DNA of 51,539 nucleotides from Schlesneria paludicola DSM 18645 (GTDB taxonomy: Bacteria > Planctomycetota > Planctomycetia > Planctomycetales > Planctomycetaceae), in the NCBI GenBank assembly GCA_945862235.1, contig CAMAYU010000024.1:1-51539 (forward strand), written 5' to 3'. The stretch's first letter is position 1. Each line of letters opens with the position of its first letter. The notes beneath the pieces were generated by a model, which saw only the letters and a list, made by a program, of their open reading frames with translations, was not told where the DNA came from and searched no databases. Position numbers and translations under genes: made by a program. This document shows positions 1 to 8,940 of the stretch, piece by piece.

Positions 1-470
1 ACGTGAGTTCCGACCGGAACGCTGACGGGAGCGCAACCGGCTTGGCACTGTTCGCACAGCGTTTCGACGACCCATTTGTAGCTCGGAACGGTCTTCGTCA
101 CCGTCTTCTTCATGAGCTTTTGTTTGGTGTAGACCTTGGGGCAGTCACTCACAAACCATTCGGTCCAGACGAACTTCTTCGGTTGCGAGCAGGGTGCCTT
201 GGGGTCCGCAGATTCGTCGCAGACCGTTTCGATGTGTTTGCAGCCGGGGCGACTCGGGCCGGGAACGCAGAAGTCTTCCTCCTTGCAGCCCCAGCAGGTG
301 ACGGTGACTTTTTTCTGTTCACAGACCAGCCGACACGTTTTTTGAACGGGTGCGTTACGGCAGCCGCAGTGGGCGCAACAGCACCCATCCGCAAAGCTAC
401 GGTCTGCCCCGACAGTCAGCGAGAGCATGAAGAGCAGCGTGGTCGAGAAGGGGATCAAATGAGTTCGCAC
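1..470 (-). CDS. Cysteine-rich exported protein, partial (C-terminus lies outside the window)
   Basis: I translated this frame by hand. It opens with GTG at 470 and stays open to the window edge (156 codons). A GGAG lies 6 nt before the GTG, and an in-frame TGA lies upstream at 486-488, so 470 is the only likely start. The N-terminus has a hydrophobic stretch (STTLLFMLSLTVGA) ending near a DRSFADG cleavage region, which looks like a signal peptide. The mature part carries 17 cysteines in about 130 residues, many as CxxC or CC pairs (CCCAHCGC, TCWGC, LCEQCQAGC), followed by a lysine/threonine-rich segment (KLMKKTVTKTVPSYKW). I do not recognise a characterised family. Cysteine-rich cell-wall proteins are known in planctomycetes, and this could be one, but that is inference. 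It follows the porin gene on the same strand after a 68-bp gap, so the two may be cotranscribed. Confidence 0.72.
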   Translation of the reverse strand, partial: MRTHLIPFSTTLLFMLSLTVGADRSFADGCCCAHCGCRNAPVQKTCRLVCEQKKVTVTCWGCKEEDFCVPGPSRPGCKHIETVCDESADPKAPCSQPKKFVWTEWFVSDCPKVYTKQKLMKKTVTKTVPSYKWVVETLCEQCQAGCAPVSVPVGTH

Positions 471-538
471 GGTGGACTCCGTCGTTCAGAGAGGCTCGGC
501 GTGGAGCGGCGCAATGGCGAGTCGATCAGGGCGCTGGC

Positions 539-2086
539 TTACCAATTGAAGTCGAAGCGTGTGGCCAGCAGGTCGGAGTTGGTACTGCCAAAGGTCGTCT
601 GGCCACTCGTTACCGGATGGATCCAATCCAACATGACTCGTACGCGATCCGACCAGTACCAGTTGCAGCCGACGGTCAGGTCGTTGTACTCGCCGCGATT
701 GACGCCGTTGAGATTCAAGTTGGACCAACGAGCCTTGGCCTCCCACGCGCCGAGACCGCGACCGCCCGGTGTGGCAAACACGTTCGTGAACGGCGCGTTG
801 CGTCCGAATTGAGGTCCATGCTGACCGAACTTCTCGAAGATGCGGTTCTCACCGGTGAGGAAATAGCTCACGTGAGCGTAGCCCCCGTGAACCTGCTGTG
901 CGTCACCCGCGAGCATGTTGACGTTCGACAGGAACATCTCCGACTGGAGCGTGAACTGCCCCCAAACCACAGCCATTTCGAGGTTGCCGGTCGTGTACGA
1001 GTCGGCGCTCAGGACACCGCTGTCGATGATGCGCGGGCCTTCACGAATCTGCGGTCGGGCACGAAAACGGACGCGATCATCCTGATCGTCGGTGTGGAGA
1101 ATCCCCGCTCCCGTATGGACCAAATAGCGACCGTTCGACGGTTCATCGTAATACGGCAGCCAAGTCGCGCGACCGCTGAGTCGGTAGCCCTGTCGGTCGT
1201 CGATGCGCTCCTTGAGGCTATCATTGATACTGTCGAAGAAGGCACCGGTGGTCCACGTAATGCGCTGATCGGTGGAACAGTTGTAGAAGGCCACCCCGAC
1301 TTCGCGGTCGGCTGCGAAAATGCCCTGAGACGGGATCGAGCGTTCCATAAAGATGTTGTTGGTGTCGTTGGTCACCTGTTCAAGACTGAATGGAACGAAG
1401 AAGTTTCCGATCCGCATGCGACCGAGCCACGGCAGCTCATTGATGGAGAAATAAGCGTCCTTCACCTCGGGCGATGTGACCGTTCCCGCCGGACTTTCGC
1501 CAACAGTTTCGGGTTCCAGCGTCATTTGCAGGCGGAAGTCGTAGACGCCATAGCCGGTGCCGTCTGCCACAAGTCGCAAGCGGCGAAACTCGAAGTAATC
1601 CTGAGTTCCCGGCCCGGCGGCAGGCCCGGTGATGGCGTGGTCGGGATTGATCCAGTTGACGTAGTCCATCTGAACGTGACCACCGAGCTTGACGGTCCAC
1701 TTGTCCGTGGAGACATCCAGCCAGTCGTCGATCTTCCTCGCTTCCTCTTCCTTTTTCACCTTTTCGTCGGCGGACTTCTTCGCTTCTGTGGCCGTCCGTT
1801 TCTGCTCGGCCCGCTCGAGTTCGCCGAGCCTGCGCCGAAGAGCCGTCAATTCTGAGGCCGTATCGAGCGGCTCCTGCGAATCGGCCGCTGCCGCTAGCAA
1901 GTCGTCGGTGGAGGCCTCACTGATGTTCTCCAAGAACTGTTCAGCAACAGCTCCCGCTTGAAGCTCTAATTCTTGGGCGGAACCGACAGAACACAGCAAC
2001 GCTCCGATGAGGAATGAAGCGAGACACGATCGGCGGGACCACATCGCAATTGCGGCCTTGATCAACCTGTGTCGCGAAGAAAACAT
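539..2086 (-). CDS. Phosphate-selective porin O/P-like outer-membrane porin
   Basis: About 515 residues from the preferred start. ATG at 2086 has GGAGG nine bases upstream; a longer frame begins at 2158 but has no better signal. A signal peptide (core LASFLIGALLCSVGSAQ) is followed by a charged helical segment rich in Glu/Lys (about residues 65-110), a likely coiled coil of the kind that anchors porins to the cell wall. The rest is beta-barrel-like: alternating strands beginning KLGGHVQMDYVNW, with short turns and a terminal aromatic residue (RFDFNW at the C-terminus), a hallmark of outer-membrane barrels. This matches the OprO/OprP family, which forms trimeric channels; planctomycetes have many paralogues whose substrates are mostly unknown. 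Phosphate specificity should not be assumed. The cysteine-rich secreted gene lies directly downstream. Confidence 0.85.
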   Translation of the reverse strand: MFSSRHRLIKAAIAMWSRRSCLASFLIGALLCSVGSAQELELQAGAVAEQFLENISEASTDDLLAAAADSQEPLDTASELTALRRRLGELERAEQKRTATEAKKSADEKVKKEEEARKIDDWLDVSTDKWTVKLGGHVQMDYVNWINPDHAITGPAAGPGTQDYFEFRRLRLVADGTGYGVYDFRLQMTLEPETVGESPAGTVTSPEVKDAYFSINELPWLGRMRIGNFFVPFSLEQVTNDTNNIFMERSIPSQGIFAADREVGVAFYNCSTDQRITWTTGAFFDSINDSLKERIDDRQGYRLSGRATWLPYYDEPSNGRYLVHTGAGILHTDDQDDRVRFRARPQIREGPRIIDSGVLSADSYTTGNLEMAVVWGQFTLQSEMFLSNVNMLAGDAQQVHGGYAHVSYFLTGENRIFEKFGQHGPQFGRNAPFTNVFATPGGRGLGAWEAKARWSNLNLNGVNRGEYNDLTVGCNWYWSDRVRVMLDWIHPVTSGQTTFGSTNSDLLATRFDFNW

Positions 2087-2326
2087 CAGCCCGCGCCTCC
2101 GTGCCGGAAAGAAATTGGCGAATACGAAAGAGACACGGCAGGCACGCAACTCCAACACGGACCACCGGTCATGCCGTTCTTACCGGTCTTACCGACAGCG
2201 TGAAAGTTATCGACCGTATCAATTGATGCCCTACAGCCTGCAACGGAGCATCCGTCACAGCTTGACTCGCCGTAACACCGCAGCGGGATTCCGGCACCCT
2301 TACTTCCCCAATCGGCAAGGTCGAAC

Positions 2327-4324
2327 CTACTCGACGCGCGGCACAAGCTCCGCGCGGAGATCAGCCAACTCAGCTTTGTAACCACCCGAGAGGATCGGGA
2401 AACGGCACCACGTTTTGGGGTCGAGACTTTCGTCGTCCAAGTGGAACGACGGCGCGAAGCGTTCGCGCTTCCATTGGTTGCGGCACCAGAGCCGGAAGAA
2501 CGTTTCAATCCATGTGGCGAGTTGCGAACGGTCGTACTGCGGGAAGTCGGCGGTCATGAGTTGCAGGATGTCTTTCGGATCGCGTTTGTCACGGATGGCC
2601 GCGCGTTCGATGGCATCGAGCAAATCGTAGGGCATCAAATCGTCTTCGTCGGTTTGTTTGGCCGTGGCGGGACGAAGCTCGGCCGTCGGCTGTTGCTCGT
2701 TCACAACGGACAACTCGGGGGTCGGGCCGATCCCGTGTGGACCATGCGTCTCGATCCAACGGAGCCAGCGACGAAGGAAGGCTTTGTCGATCCCCGCCAG
2801 CGGCGAGATGCTGCCGCAGGTGTCGCCATCCATCGTCGCGTAACCGACAGCCGCTTCAGAGCGGTTACTCGTGGCGAGTAACAACGCGCGACGCAGATTG
2901 GCGAGCATCCACACGCTGGGACCGCGCGTGCGCGCCTGAATGTTCTGCAACGCGATGTCATCCGTCTTCCAGTCCAGTGGACGACCGATCGCGCGCGAGA
3001 CCATCGCGATGTAGCCCTCGACCTGCGCATCGACATCGAATTCGAGGAACTCCGCGCCGACCGCCGCTGCGACGGTCTGTGCGGCGTGAAGCGTCACCGG
3101 GCCGCTGTTACGGGTCGATTGATAGACACAGGTGAGCAGTTGCCGCACGAAGTCGTTCGCCGCGACAGCTTGTTCCAGGCCGGGAATGAAATTGAGTTTC
3201 TTCAAGAACGCTTCGCGGCCGATGTCGAGCATCGCGAACTGAACCAGCTTCGCGACAAGGACCACGATCCCCGATGAGTCCGCTCCACCCGACAGCGACA
3301 CGACGAAGCCGAACGAGTGGCTCTTGCGCAGATAATCGAACAGCGCGAGTGCCACCGCCCGCGTGAACTCCTCCTCCTTGATGAACTCCGAGCGTTCCCA
3401 AGTCTCGTGCGGCAGCACCGTTCGTTCGGGGGCGAGTTCCGGGTAATCGAAGCCGCACTCGATGAAGTCTTGCACGTCGTGGAGGATCGTCGGACGAAAG
3501 CTCCCCGTGCGCGAACGGCTCAGCCGAATCGAGTCGATGTCCACGACGGCGGTCGTCACATGCGCATCGGCGTAAGAAAATCTCGGTCCCGTCGCGAGCA
3601 ACTGCCCCGACGCGGCAATCATCGCGTCGCCATCGTAGATCGCGCGGCCCGCCTCGTTCCCGACCAGATTGGCATAGACGTAGGCCACGTTGAACGCGCG
3701 CGAGCCTTCCGTCACGAACCGCTTCCGGACTTCGTGCTTTCCAAACGCGAAGTGGCTCGCGCTGGGATTGAGAATCAGATCGACGCCGCGCCGCGCGAGC
3801 GTTCCGCCCGGTCGATCCGCGACCCACGCGTCTTCGCAAATCTCAAAGCCGATGCGGATGTCGCCCACGTCGAACATCAGATCGCCGATCGGGTACTCGC
3901 GCCCGTTCCAGTGCAGTTCGGACCGGACACCTTCCGGCCACGCTTTGAACCAACGCGGCTCATAGTGAATCCCTTCCCCCGCCAGATTCTGCTTTCCAAC
4001 GAACCCGACGATTCGCCCATCGACGACCAGACACGCGGTATTGAACAGGCTGCCGTTGTGCAAGACGGGCAGTCCGAATGACACGACCATGCCACTGGTC
4101 AGCGGCAACAGCGACAACAGTGAATCCATCGCACGCTGCTGCACGCCCGGCGCGTGAAAGGCGTCTTCGCACCCGTAGCCCGTGATGCACAACTCGGGCA
4201 GACACAGGATCGAGACGCGCGACTGCCGGGCACTCGCGATGGCCTCCGCAATGTGCTGCCTGTTGCCCGCCCAATCCAACGGAGTCGTGTTCAATACGGC
4301 CGCGCCGATTCGTACCAGTCTCAT
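2327..4324 (-). CDS. nadE: Glutamine-dependent NAD(+) synthetase
   Basis: A 665-residue protein that makes NAD from deamido-NAD with ATP, using ammonia released from glutamine. The N-terminal nitrilase-type amidase domain (about 1-280) shows the Glu-Lys-Cys triad: Glu44 in LPELCITGY, Lys111 in GKQNLAGEG and Cys163 in FEICEDAW. The C-terminal synthetase domain has the PP-loop SLSGGADSS at about 343-351 and downstream ammonia-tunnel/ATP-site segments (LLATSNRSEAAVGYATMDGD). Length fits the two-domain bacterial form. ATG at 4324 is chosen because AAAGGATCACGC precedes it and the amidase domain begins there; the open frame continues upstream to 4453 only through repeat sequence. Hairpin repeats fill the gap before the next gene upstream. 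Confidence 0.95.
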   Translation of the reverse strand: MRLVRIGAAVLNTTPLDWAGNRQHIAEAIASARQSRVSILCLPELCITGYGCEDAFHAPGVQQRAMDSLLSLLPLTSGMVVSFGLPVLHNGSLFNTACLVVDGRIVGFVGKQNLAGEGIHYEPRWFKAWPEGVRSELHWNGREYPIGDLMFDVGDIRIGFEICEDAWVADRPGGTLARRGVDLILNPSASHFAFGKHEVRKRFVTEGSRAFNVAYVYANLVGNEAGRAIYDGDAMIAASGQLLATGPRFSYADAHVTTAVVDIDSIRLSRSRTGSFRPTILHDVQDFIECGFDYPELAPERTVLPHETWERSEFIKEEEFTRAVALALFDYLRKSHSFGFVVSLSGGADSSGIVVLVAKLVQFAMLDIGREAFLKKLNFIPGLEQAVAANDFVRQLLTCVYQSTRNSGPVTLHAAQTVAAAVGAEFLEFDVDAQVEGYIAMVSRAIGRPLDWKTDDIALQNIQARTRGPSVWMLANLRRALLLATSNRSEAAVGYATMDGDTCGSISPLAGIDKAFLRRWLRWIETHGPHGIGPTPELSVVNEQQPTAELRPATAKQTDEDDLMPYDLLDAIERAAIRDKRDPKDILQLMTADFPQYDRSQLATWIETFFRLWCRNQWKRERFAPSFHLDDESLDPKTWCRFPILSGGYKAELADLRAELVPRVE

Positions 4325-4377
4325 GCGTGATCCTTTCAGCCCGTTCGACCTTCGCAGCCAGCGTACACCGGCGTGAA

Positions 4378-4444
4378 GCAGGTTTGTAACCTGCCCGCCC
4401 CCGCGTTCCCACGCCACGCCGTAGGACGGGCACTCTTGCCCGTC
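4378..4444. repeat. Two small hairpins upstream of nadE
   Basis: Positions 4378-4394 form a hairpin with arms GCAGGT/ACCTGC, and 4425-4444 form one with arms GACGGGCA/TGCCCGTC. The second shares its core (GTAGGACGGGCA) with the palindrome at 4611-4652, so both belong to one repeat family. The repeats lie just before the nadE start and could be in its leader transcript. Confidence 0.6.
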
Positions 4445-4473
4445 TGGCATCAATGACTGTCGTGATTTGTCGA

Positions 4474-4550
4474 TTTGGTGAGCCGAGTGTCGTAAGGCCC
4501 CGGATGTGTTGTCGAAGAATCCGGGGCCTTACGGCACCCGGCTCACCAAA
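4474..4550. repeat. Long palindrome, 31-bp arms
   Basis: Left arm 4474-4504 (core GTGAGCCGAGTGTCGTAAGG) and right arm 4520-4550 (core CCTTACGGCACCCGGCTCAC) are inverted copies with a few mismatches around a 15-base loop. The GTGAGCC...GGCTCAC outer ends resemble those of the palindrome at 7806-7883. It lies between the amidinotransferase and nadE genes. Confidence 0.8.
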
Positions 4551-4610
4551 CTCGGACAGTTGTTGAAGCGCCAGTCCTGAGTCCTCAAACAAGCGACCCC
4601 ATGTGAACCA

Positions 4611-4652
4611 GGCCCATGTAGGACGGGCAGGAGTGCCCGTTCTACATGGGCC
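4611..4652. repeat. Palindrome abutting the amidinotransferase stop codon
   Basis: Arms 4611-4629 and 4634-4652 (core CATGTAGGACGGGCA / TGCCCGTTCTACATG) pair over about 19 bp with a 4-base loop. The right arm ends one base before the stop codon of the gene at 4653-5480, so the transcript would fold right after the stop. It could act as a terminator or 3' stabiliser, though no T-run follows. Confidence 0.75.
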
Positions 4653-5480
4653 TCACAGCCAGACCGCCGCGTCCTCACCATCGAGTCGCAGTGTGAGGCA
4701 CTTCGCGCTGCCGCCCGCTTTGAGGAACTCGCCCAGTTCGGTGGCATGAGGTGTGAACCCGTTCGCACGGAGATCGGCTTCGAGTTGCGGACAGCCGGCG
4801 TTCAGAACCACGTCGCGTCCGACGACGACCGCGTTGCAGGCGAACCGCGCCGCTTCCGCTTCAGACACTGCGATCAAATTCGGAATCTGGGACACGGCGC
4901 GGCGGGCATAGTCATCAAACGCGAGCGGGTGCCAGATCGCCGTGTCATGAGCCAGCGGACAGAAGCACGTGTCGAGGTGATAGAAGCGGTCATCGGTCAG
5001 TTGCAGCGGGATCACTCGACAGCCCATGCGATCACCGAGCCATTGCATCGCCGACGCATCGCTTCTGACCAGATACCCCGCGTACAACGTGTCGCCACAG
5101 AAGAGCGCGTCCCCTGCCCCTTCAAAGTTCATGCCTGCCGGGAGTGACTCGATGCGAAAACCCTGCGATTCAAACCACGTGGCGTCGAGCGGTGTTTCTC
5201 CCTGTCTCGCGGCGTGGCGGAACGACGCCAAGAAAACGGTCTCGCGCCAGACCAGCCCCGCGTTGGCCGTGAACACCAAATCGGGCAGCCCCTCCGCGGC
5301 AGGCATCAACCTCACGTCCACACCCAACGAAACGAGCAGATCGTGCAGTGCCTGCCATTGCTCGCGCGACTTGGCCAAGTCGCTCGGCACACTGCGGTTC
5401 ATCCACGGGTTGATCTCGTATTCGATCCCATAGAAGTCGGGCGGGCACATCAGGATTGTGGGTCGAGTGAACATCGGCAT
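4653..5480 (-). CDS. Amidinotransferase-family hydrolase (DDAH/arginine dihydrolase-like)
   Basis: A 275-residue protein of the pentein-fold guanidine-modifying superfamily, which acts on arginine or methylated arginine through a covalent cysteine intermediate. Visible motifs are FTANAG (70-75), FEGAGDAL (119-126, substrate-binding acidic residues), His168 in YHLDTC, and the C-terminal catalytic Cys261 in GGSAKCLTL. This set fits dimethylargininases and the cyanobacterial-type arginine dihydrolase domain; sequence alone does not separate them. AAGG precedes the ATG at 5480 with a 7-base spacer; a second ATG follows at 5474. argH lies 0.9 kb away on the same strand, which hints at a link to arginine metabolism, but the STAS gene and repeats intervene. 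Confidence 0.85.
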   Translation of the reverse strand: MPMFTRPTILMCPPDFYGIEYEINPWMNRSVPSDLAKSREQWQALHDLLVSLGVDVRLMPAAEGLPDLVFTANAGLVWRETVFLASFRHAARQGETPLDATWFESQGFRIESLPAGMNFEGAGDALFCGDTLYAGYLVRSDASAMQWLGDRMGCRVIPLQLTDDRFYHLDTCFCPLAHDTAIWHPLAFDDYARRAVSQIPNLIAVSEAEAARFACNAVVVGRDVVLNAGCPQLEADLRANGFTPHATELGEFLKAGGSAKCLTLRLDGEDAAVWL

Positions 5481-5502
5481 GACTAGGCCTTAAATAAGCG
5501 AA

Positions 5503-5614
5503 CCCCACCGGGCTTGCCCCGGTGGAACCGAGGTCTTTGCACTACTCATCAACCCCAATTGGAATTCCGAAGTAGTGCAAAAACCCGCGAGCCACCGGGG
5601 CATGCCCGGTGGGG
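5503..5614. repeat. Nested palindrome
   Basis: Outer arms 5503-5525 and 5592-5614 (CCCCACCGGGC ... GCCCGGTGGGG) are inverted copies, and each is itself a small hairpin (CCACCGGG/CCCGGTGG). Inside, 5536-5546 and 5571-5581 (TTTGCACTACT / AGTAGTGCAAA) form a second perfect 11-bp inverted pair. The gap upstream of the amidinotransferase holds this and the solo arm at 5665; I see no gene in 5481-5900. Confidence 0.75.
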
Positions 5615-5664
5615 GCGCTTGTTTTGGAGCTCGGTTTCCGTACTGACAGCCGATCCAAGAACCG

Positions 5665-5710
5665 CTCACCCCCCGGCCCCTCTTCCTGCATAGCCGGGGC
5701 GAGGGGTGAG
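5665..5710. repeat. Solo copy of the CCCCTCACC-type hairpin arm
   Basis: The stretch opens CTCACCCCCCGGCCCCTC and closes GCCGGGGCGAGGGGTGAG. It matches one arm of the elements embedded in the giant gene at 43174-43315, 44467-44600 and 45371-45537. It is the only intergenic copy of that family I found here, and lacks the second arm. Confidence 0.65.
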
Positions 5711-5900
5711 TTTGCGGATCGGAGCTTGATTTAGCGACACGTGGTCGAAGATTTTGGGACACCCGCTGCGGCGATGAGGGACGAACGTCAATCGGTTTGT
5801 TACGATCCGACCGGAGTCCTAGATCGGGCCGCGATTGCGGTTGCGAGGTCGGCGAACTCCATGACAATCCCAAACCATTTGTCAAAAGCGAGTCACCACG

Positions 5901-6269
5901 ATGAGTAAAACCGGGCCGTTGGTTGTGTTGAAGGATGGCGATGTGACCGTCGTCGTGTTCGGTCCCGAACAACGACAATTGGATGAATCTGGACTGGAGC
6001 GAATCGGTCGCCAATTGATCGAAGTGGCCGATGCCGCCGAACCACCATTGGTGGTCCTCGACATGGCGGCCACTGAGTTTTTCGGATCGTCGTTTATCGA
6101 GTCGCTCTTTCGCGTTTGGAAGAAGCTGAACTCGAAACCCGGTGCGAAGTTCGCCATCAGCGGCCTTCAACCGTACTGCAAAGAGGTACTCGAAGTCACC
6201 CACCTCGATCGGCTCTGGCCCCTTCCCGCCAACCGCGCCGCCGCTGTCGCCTTATTGAGTGAGAAGTAG
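5901..6269 (+). CDS. STAS-domain protein (anti-sigma factor antagonist-like)
   Basis: A 122-residue single STAS domain. The pattern of a beta strand, the LVVLDMAATEFFGSS segment (50-64) and a following helix matches SpoIIAA-type anti-anti-sigma factors, where a serine at the start of that helix is phosphorylated by a partner kinase; Ser63 or Ser64 is the likely site. Such proteins free a sigma factor by binding an anti-sigma kinase, but no kinase or phosphatase gene lies next to it. The start at 5901 gives the usual length; only a weak purine-rich stretch precedes it. A hairpin followed by a T-run lies 21 bases after the stop. Confidence 0.8.
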   Translation: MSKTGPLVVLKDGDVTVVVFGPEQRQLDESGLERIGRQLIEVADAAEPPLVVLDMAATEFFGSSFIESLFRVWKKLNSKPGAKFAISGLQPYCKEVLEVTHLDRLWPLPANRAAAVALLSEK

Positions 6270-6290
6270 CGGCCCGTTGAGGGAGCCGTG

Positions 6291-6316
6291 GCACAGGCGG
6301 CTCGCCTGTGCTTTTT
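6291..6316 (+). terminator. Likely intrinsic terminator of the STAS gene
   Basis: GCACAGGCG/CGCCTGTGC stem at 6291-6311 followed by TTTTTC. The stem belongs to the GGCGGCTCGCC repeat family seen again at 6349-6370 and 38487-38549, so a mobile palindrome appears to serve as terminator here. Confidence 0.6.
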
Positions 6317-6348
6317 CTTTCTAAGCCAGTGCGCTCTACGAGAGGCGC

Positions 6349-6370
6349 GAGCAGGCGAGTCGCCTGCTCT
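6349..6370. repeat. Short palindrome of the CAGGCGAGTCGCCTG family
   Basis: GAGCAGGCGA/TCGCCTGCTC hairpin, four bases before the stop codon of argH. Related to 6291-6311 and 38487-38549; a single arm-like copy also occurs near 14163-14190. Confidence 0.6.
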
Positions 6371-6373
6371 ACG

Positions 6374-7753
6374 TCACCGCTTCACTCGTTCGCGCCATGC
6401 CGCCACTTGCTCAGCCACAGCGATTCGGCCACCGCTGCCAAAGCTGCTCAGCCGCGCGACGACGTTTTTTACGCCGAGTGATTGCGAGACATCCGCTTCG
6501 ATTTTGTCGCACGCTAGTTGAAGTTCCGACAGTGGCAGATCAACCAGTTTGCAACGCTGCGACTCGCAGTGCCGGACGAGCCTCCCGACGACCTCGTGCC
6601 CCGTGCGCATCGGCACCCCTTTGCTGATGAGGTATTCCATGAGCGTCGTCGCGTCGAGAAAGCCCTCTTCGAGCCGAGCCTCGATCGTCGCGACTTGCAG
6701 CTTTGCGTGGCGCGCGATACTCGGTGCGAGTTCCAAGCAGGCTTGCACGGTATCGAGGGCATCGAAGAACGCGAGCTTGTCTTCTTGCAGGTCGCGGTTG
6801 TACGCCAGCGGCAAGCCCTTCAGCAGCGTGAGGATTTGCTGCACATCGGCAATCACGCGGGCCGACTTGCCGCGAATCAACTCCAGCACGTCCGGGTTCC
6901 GCTTCTGAGGCATGATCGACGAGCCGGTCGTGTACGCATCGGGCAGCTTGAGAAACCCAAACTCGGTCGTACACCACAGAATCCATTCCTCGGCCCAGCC
7001 GGAAAGATGGACCGCGATCAGTGAGAGATCGAAGATCGCTTCGGCCAGAAAATCTCGATCGCTCGAAACATCGAGACTGTTCGCGGCGACAGCGGTGAAC
7101 CCGAGCAGTCGCGCCGTCACTTCCCGATCAATGGGAAGGCTCGTCCCGGCGAGAGCCGCTGCGCCGAGCGGCAACACGTTGACTCGCTTCAGGCAGTCGG
7201 CCAGTCGTTCGCGATCGCGTTGGAATTTCTCGCAATAGGCCAACCAATAATGAGCGGCCATCACGGGCTGAGCACGCTGCATGTGCGTGAAGCCAGGGAG
7301 GACGACATCGGCATCGGACTCACACCGCTCGACGAAGGCGCGCTGGAGTTCGAGCAGCAGACCGCCGAGCATCGTCAGCGCATCGCGCACGTACAGCTTG
7401 AGGTCCGTCGCAACCTGATCGTTCCGGCTGCGTGCCGTGTGCAGCTTGCGACCCACGTCACCGATGCGGGCGATCAGCGCCGACTCAATGTGCATGTGAA
7501 TGTCTTCGAGTTCCGTCTTCCACAGCATCTCGCCGCGCGCGATCTGCTGGCCGATGTCGTCGAGCGTCACGACGATCTGACGGCACTCGTCGTCGGTGAG
7601 CAGCCCGACCTCTGCGAGCATCCGCGCGTGAGCCTGCGATCCCCGAATATCGACCGCCGCGAGACGACTGTCGAAGCTGATCGACTCCGTGAACTTCTCG
7701 ACCCGCGCATCGGTCTTCTCGTCAAACACACCACCCCAAGCTTTACCCGCCAC
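6374..7753 (-). CDS. argH: Argininosuccinate lyase
   Basis: A 459-residue enzyme that splits argininosuccinate into arginine and fumarate, the last step of arginine synthesis. It shows the three conserved regions of the fumarase/aspartase superfamily: [10 protein letters not shown] (105-114), [10 protein letters not shown] (154-163, with the catalytic His) and the signature loop [11 protein letters not shown] (277-287). Length is normal and the N-terminus (KAWGGVF) is typical. The start codon is GTG at 7753, preceded by AGGAG with a 9-base spacer. No other arg genes are adjacent except the amidinotransferase-family gene at 4653-5480. A 28-bp-arm palindrome lies upstream. Confidence 0.96.
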   Translation of the reverse strand: MAGKAWGGVFDEKTDARVEKFTESISFDSRLAAVDIRGSQAHARMLAEVGLLTDDECRQIVVTLDDIGQQIARGEMLWKTELEDIHMHIESALIARIGDVGRKLHTARSRNDQVATDLKLYVRDALTMLGGLLLELQRAFVERCESDADVVLPGFTHMQRAQPVMAAHYWLAYCEKFQRDRERLADCLKRVNVLPLGAAALAGTSLPIDREVTARLLGFTAVAANSLDVSSDRDFLAEAIFDLSLIAVHLSGWAEEWILWCTTEFGFLKLPDAYTTGSSIMPQKRNPDVLELIRGKSARVIADVQQILTLLKGLPLAYNRDLQEDKLAFFDALDTVQACLELAPSIARHAKLQVATIEARLEEGFLDATTLMEYLISKGVPMRTGHEVVGRLVRHCESQRCKLVDLPLSELQLACDKIEADVSQSLGVKNVVARLSSFGSGGRIAVAEQVAAWRERVKR

Positions 7754-7805
7754 GAGTCAGTTCTCCTGAAAACTAGGTCCGGTCAGGGCGTTTCCGCCAG
7801 AAAGT

Positions 7806-7883
7806 GGTGAGCCGGGCGGCGTCAGCCCCCGGATTCTTGCAATTGCAACTCAGAGTCCGGGAGCTGACGCCGCCCGGCTCACC
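7806..7883. repeat. Long palindrome, 28-bp arms
   Basis: Left arm 7806-7833 (core GAGCCGGGCGGCGTCAGC) and right arm 7856-7883 (core GCTGACGCCGCCCGGCTC) pair almost perfectly. Related copies occur at 28561-28635 and, inside a coding sequence, at 42411-42510. It lies between argH and the dehydrogenase gene. Confidence 0.85.
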
Positions 7884-7911
7884 CGATTTCATTATGTGTT
7901 GGAAGTGTGTC

Positions 7912-8940
7912 TCATTCCACGTTCACAACAGCCTTGATGACTCCCGTCTCGGGCTTCAACCATGACGGGAAGACATCGGGCACCTCGTCGAAGGCGGCGT
8001 GATGCGTGATCCACGGGCGCGTGTCGATTTTGCCGTCTTCGATCAGGCTGATGATGCGGGTGAAGTCGCGCGTCAACGCGTTGCGGCTGGCCAGCAGAGT
8101 CAGTTCGCGGCGGTGCATGATCGGAGCGTGAGGGAACTCGATGTTCTGCTGCGTGATCCCGACGAAGACGATTCGCCCGGCGAACGCCGCGAACTCCAAG
8201 GCACGGGCCATCGACTTGTTGCTGCCGGTTGCATCGATCACGACATCGGCAAGCTGCCCGTTCGTGAGATCGGCGAGCGACTTCACGTCGGACTCATCGC
8301 CGTGGACCTGCAACGTGTCGGGGACGCCCATCTTGTCTCGCACGAACGCCAGGCGGCTTTCGCTGATATCCATGACGATCGTTCGCGCACCGGACAGCTT
8401 GACGAACTCCAACGCTGACAAGCCAATCGGACCCGCGCCGATGATGAGCACGTTCTCGCCCGCTTTCGACGCGGCTCGATCGACCGCGTGACAACCGATA
8501 GCCAGCGTTTCGACCAGAGCACATTGATCCGGAGTCAGCTTGTTGGCGAGATGCAATTTCCGGGCGGGAAGTATGATTCGCTCAGTCAGTCCACCGTCAC
8601 ACATCACGCCGAGCGTTTTGTGTTGCTCGCAACAGTTCGTAAAGCCGCGTCGGCACGAGTAGCACTGCTGGCAATTGAGATACGGCTCGACCGAGCAGCG
8701 ATCGCCCGGCTGCACGTTCGTCACACCGTCGCCGACCGTGAGCACTTCCACGCCGAGTTCATGTCCCGGAATGCGCGGGTACGAGAAGAACGGCATCTTC
8801 CCGAGATAGCCGCCCAAGTCCGTACCGCAGATGCCGACACGCTGGACTCGCACGAGTACCTCTCCGGCTGCGGGAGCGTGCGGTTCAGCGATCTCGATTC
8901 GTTTCCAACTGAGAGGCTTCTCGAGTTGCAGAGCTTTCAT
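7912..8940 (-). CDS. Zinc-dependent medium-chain dehydrogenase
   Basis: A 342-residue NAD(P)-dependent dehydrogenase of the MDR/alcohol dehydrogenase family. Catalytic-zinc ligands are Cys38 (GICGTD) and His60-Glu61 (GHELGVE); the structural zinc site is the cysteine cluster 90-104 (NCQQCYSCRRGFTNC). The nucleotide-binding GAGPIG lies at 168-173. The overall pattern resembles sorbitol, threonine or sugar-acid dehydrogenases; I cannot tell the substrate. The ATG at 8940 is chosen because the conserved domain begins right there; the frame runs open to 9075 through non-conserved sequence. Upstream is the palindrome at 9081-9153. Confidence 0.85.
   Translation of the reverse strand: MKALQLEKPLSWKRIEIAEPHAPAAGEVLVRVQRVGICGTDLGGYLGKMPFFSYPRIPGHELGVEVLTVGDGVTNVQPGDRCSVEPYLNCQQCYSCRRGFTNCCEQHKTLGVMCDGGLTERIILPARKLHLANKLTPDQCALVETLAIGCHAVDRAASKAGENVLIIGAGPIGLSALEFVKLSGARTIVMDISESRLAFVRDKMGVPDTLQVHGDESDVKSLADLTNGQLADVVIDATGSNKSMARALEFAAFAGRIVFVGITQQNIEFPHAPIMHRRELTLLASRNALTRDFTRIISLIEDGKIDTRPWITHHAAFDEVPDVFPSWLKPETGVIKAVVNVE

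Noticed and set aside
3..812. Long plus-strand open frame of about 269 codons
   Set aside because: It lies antisense to the cysteine-rich gene and the porin end, has no recognisable domain, and the minus-strand frames make protein sense.
617..1855. 412-codon plus-strand frame across the porin gene
   Set aside because: Shadow of the porin; composition is Arg/Val-rich with no domain, while the minus strand encodes a clear signal peptide and barrel.
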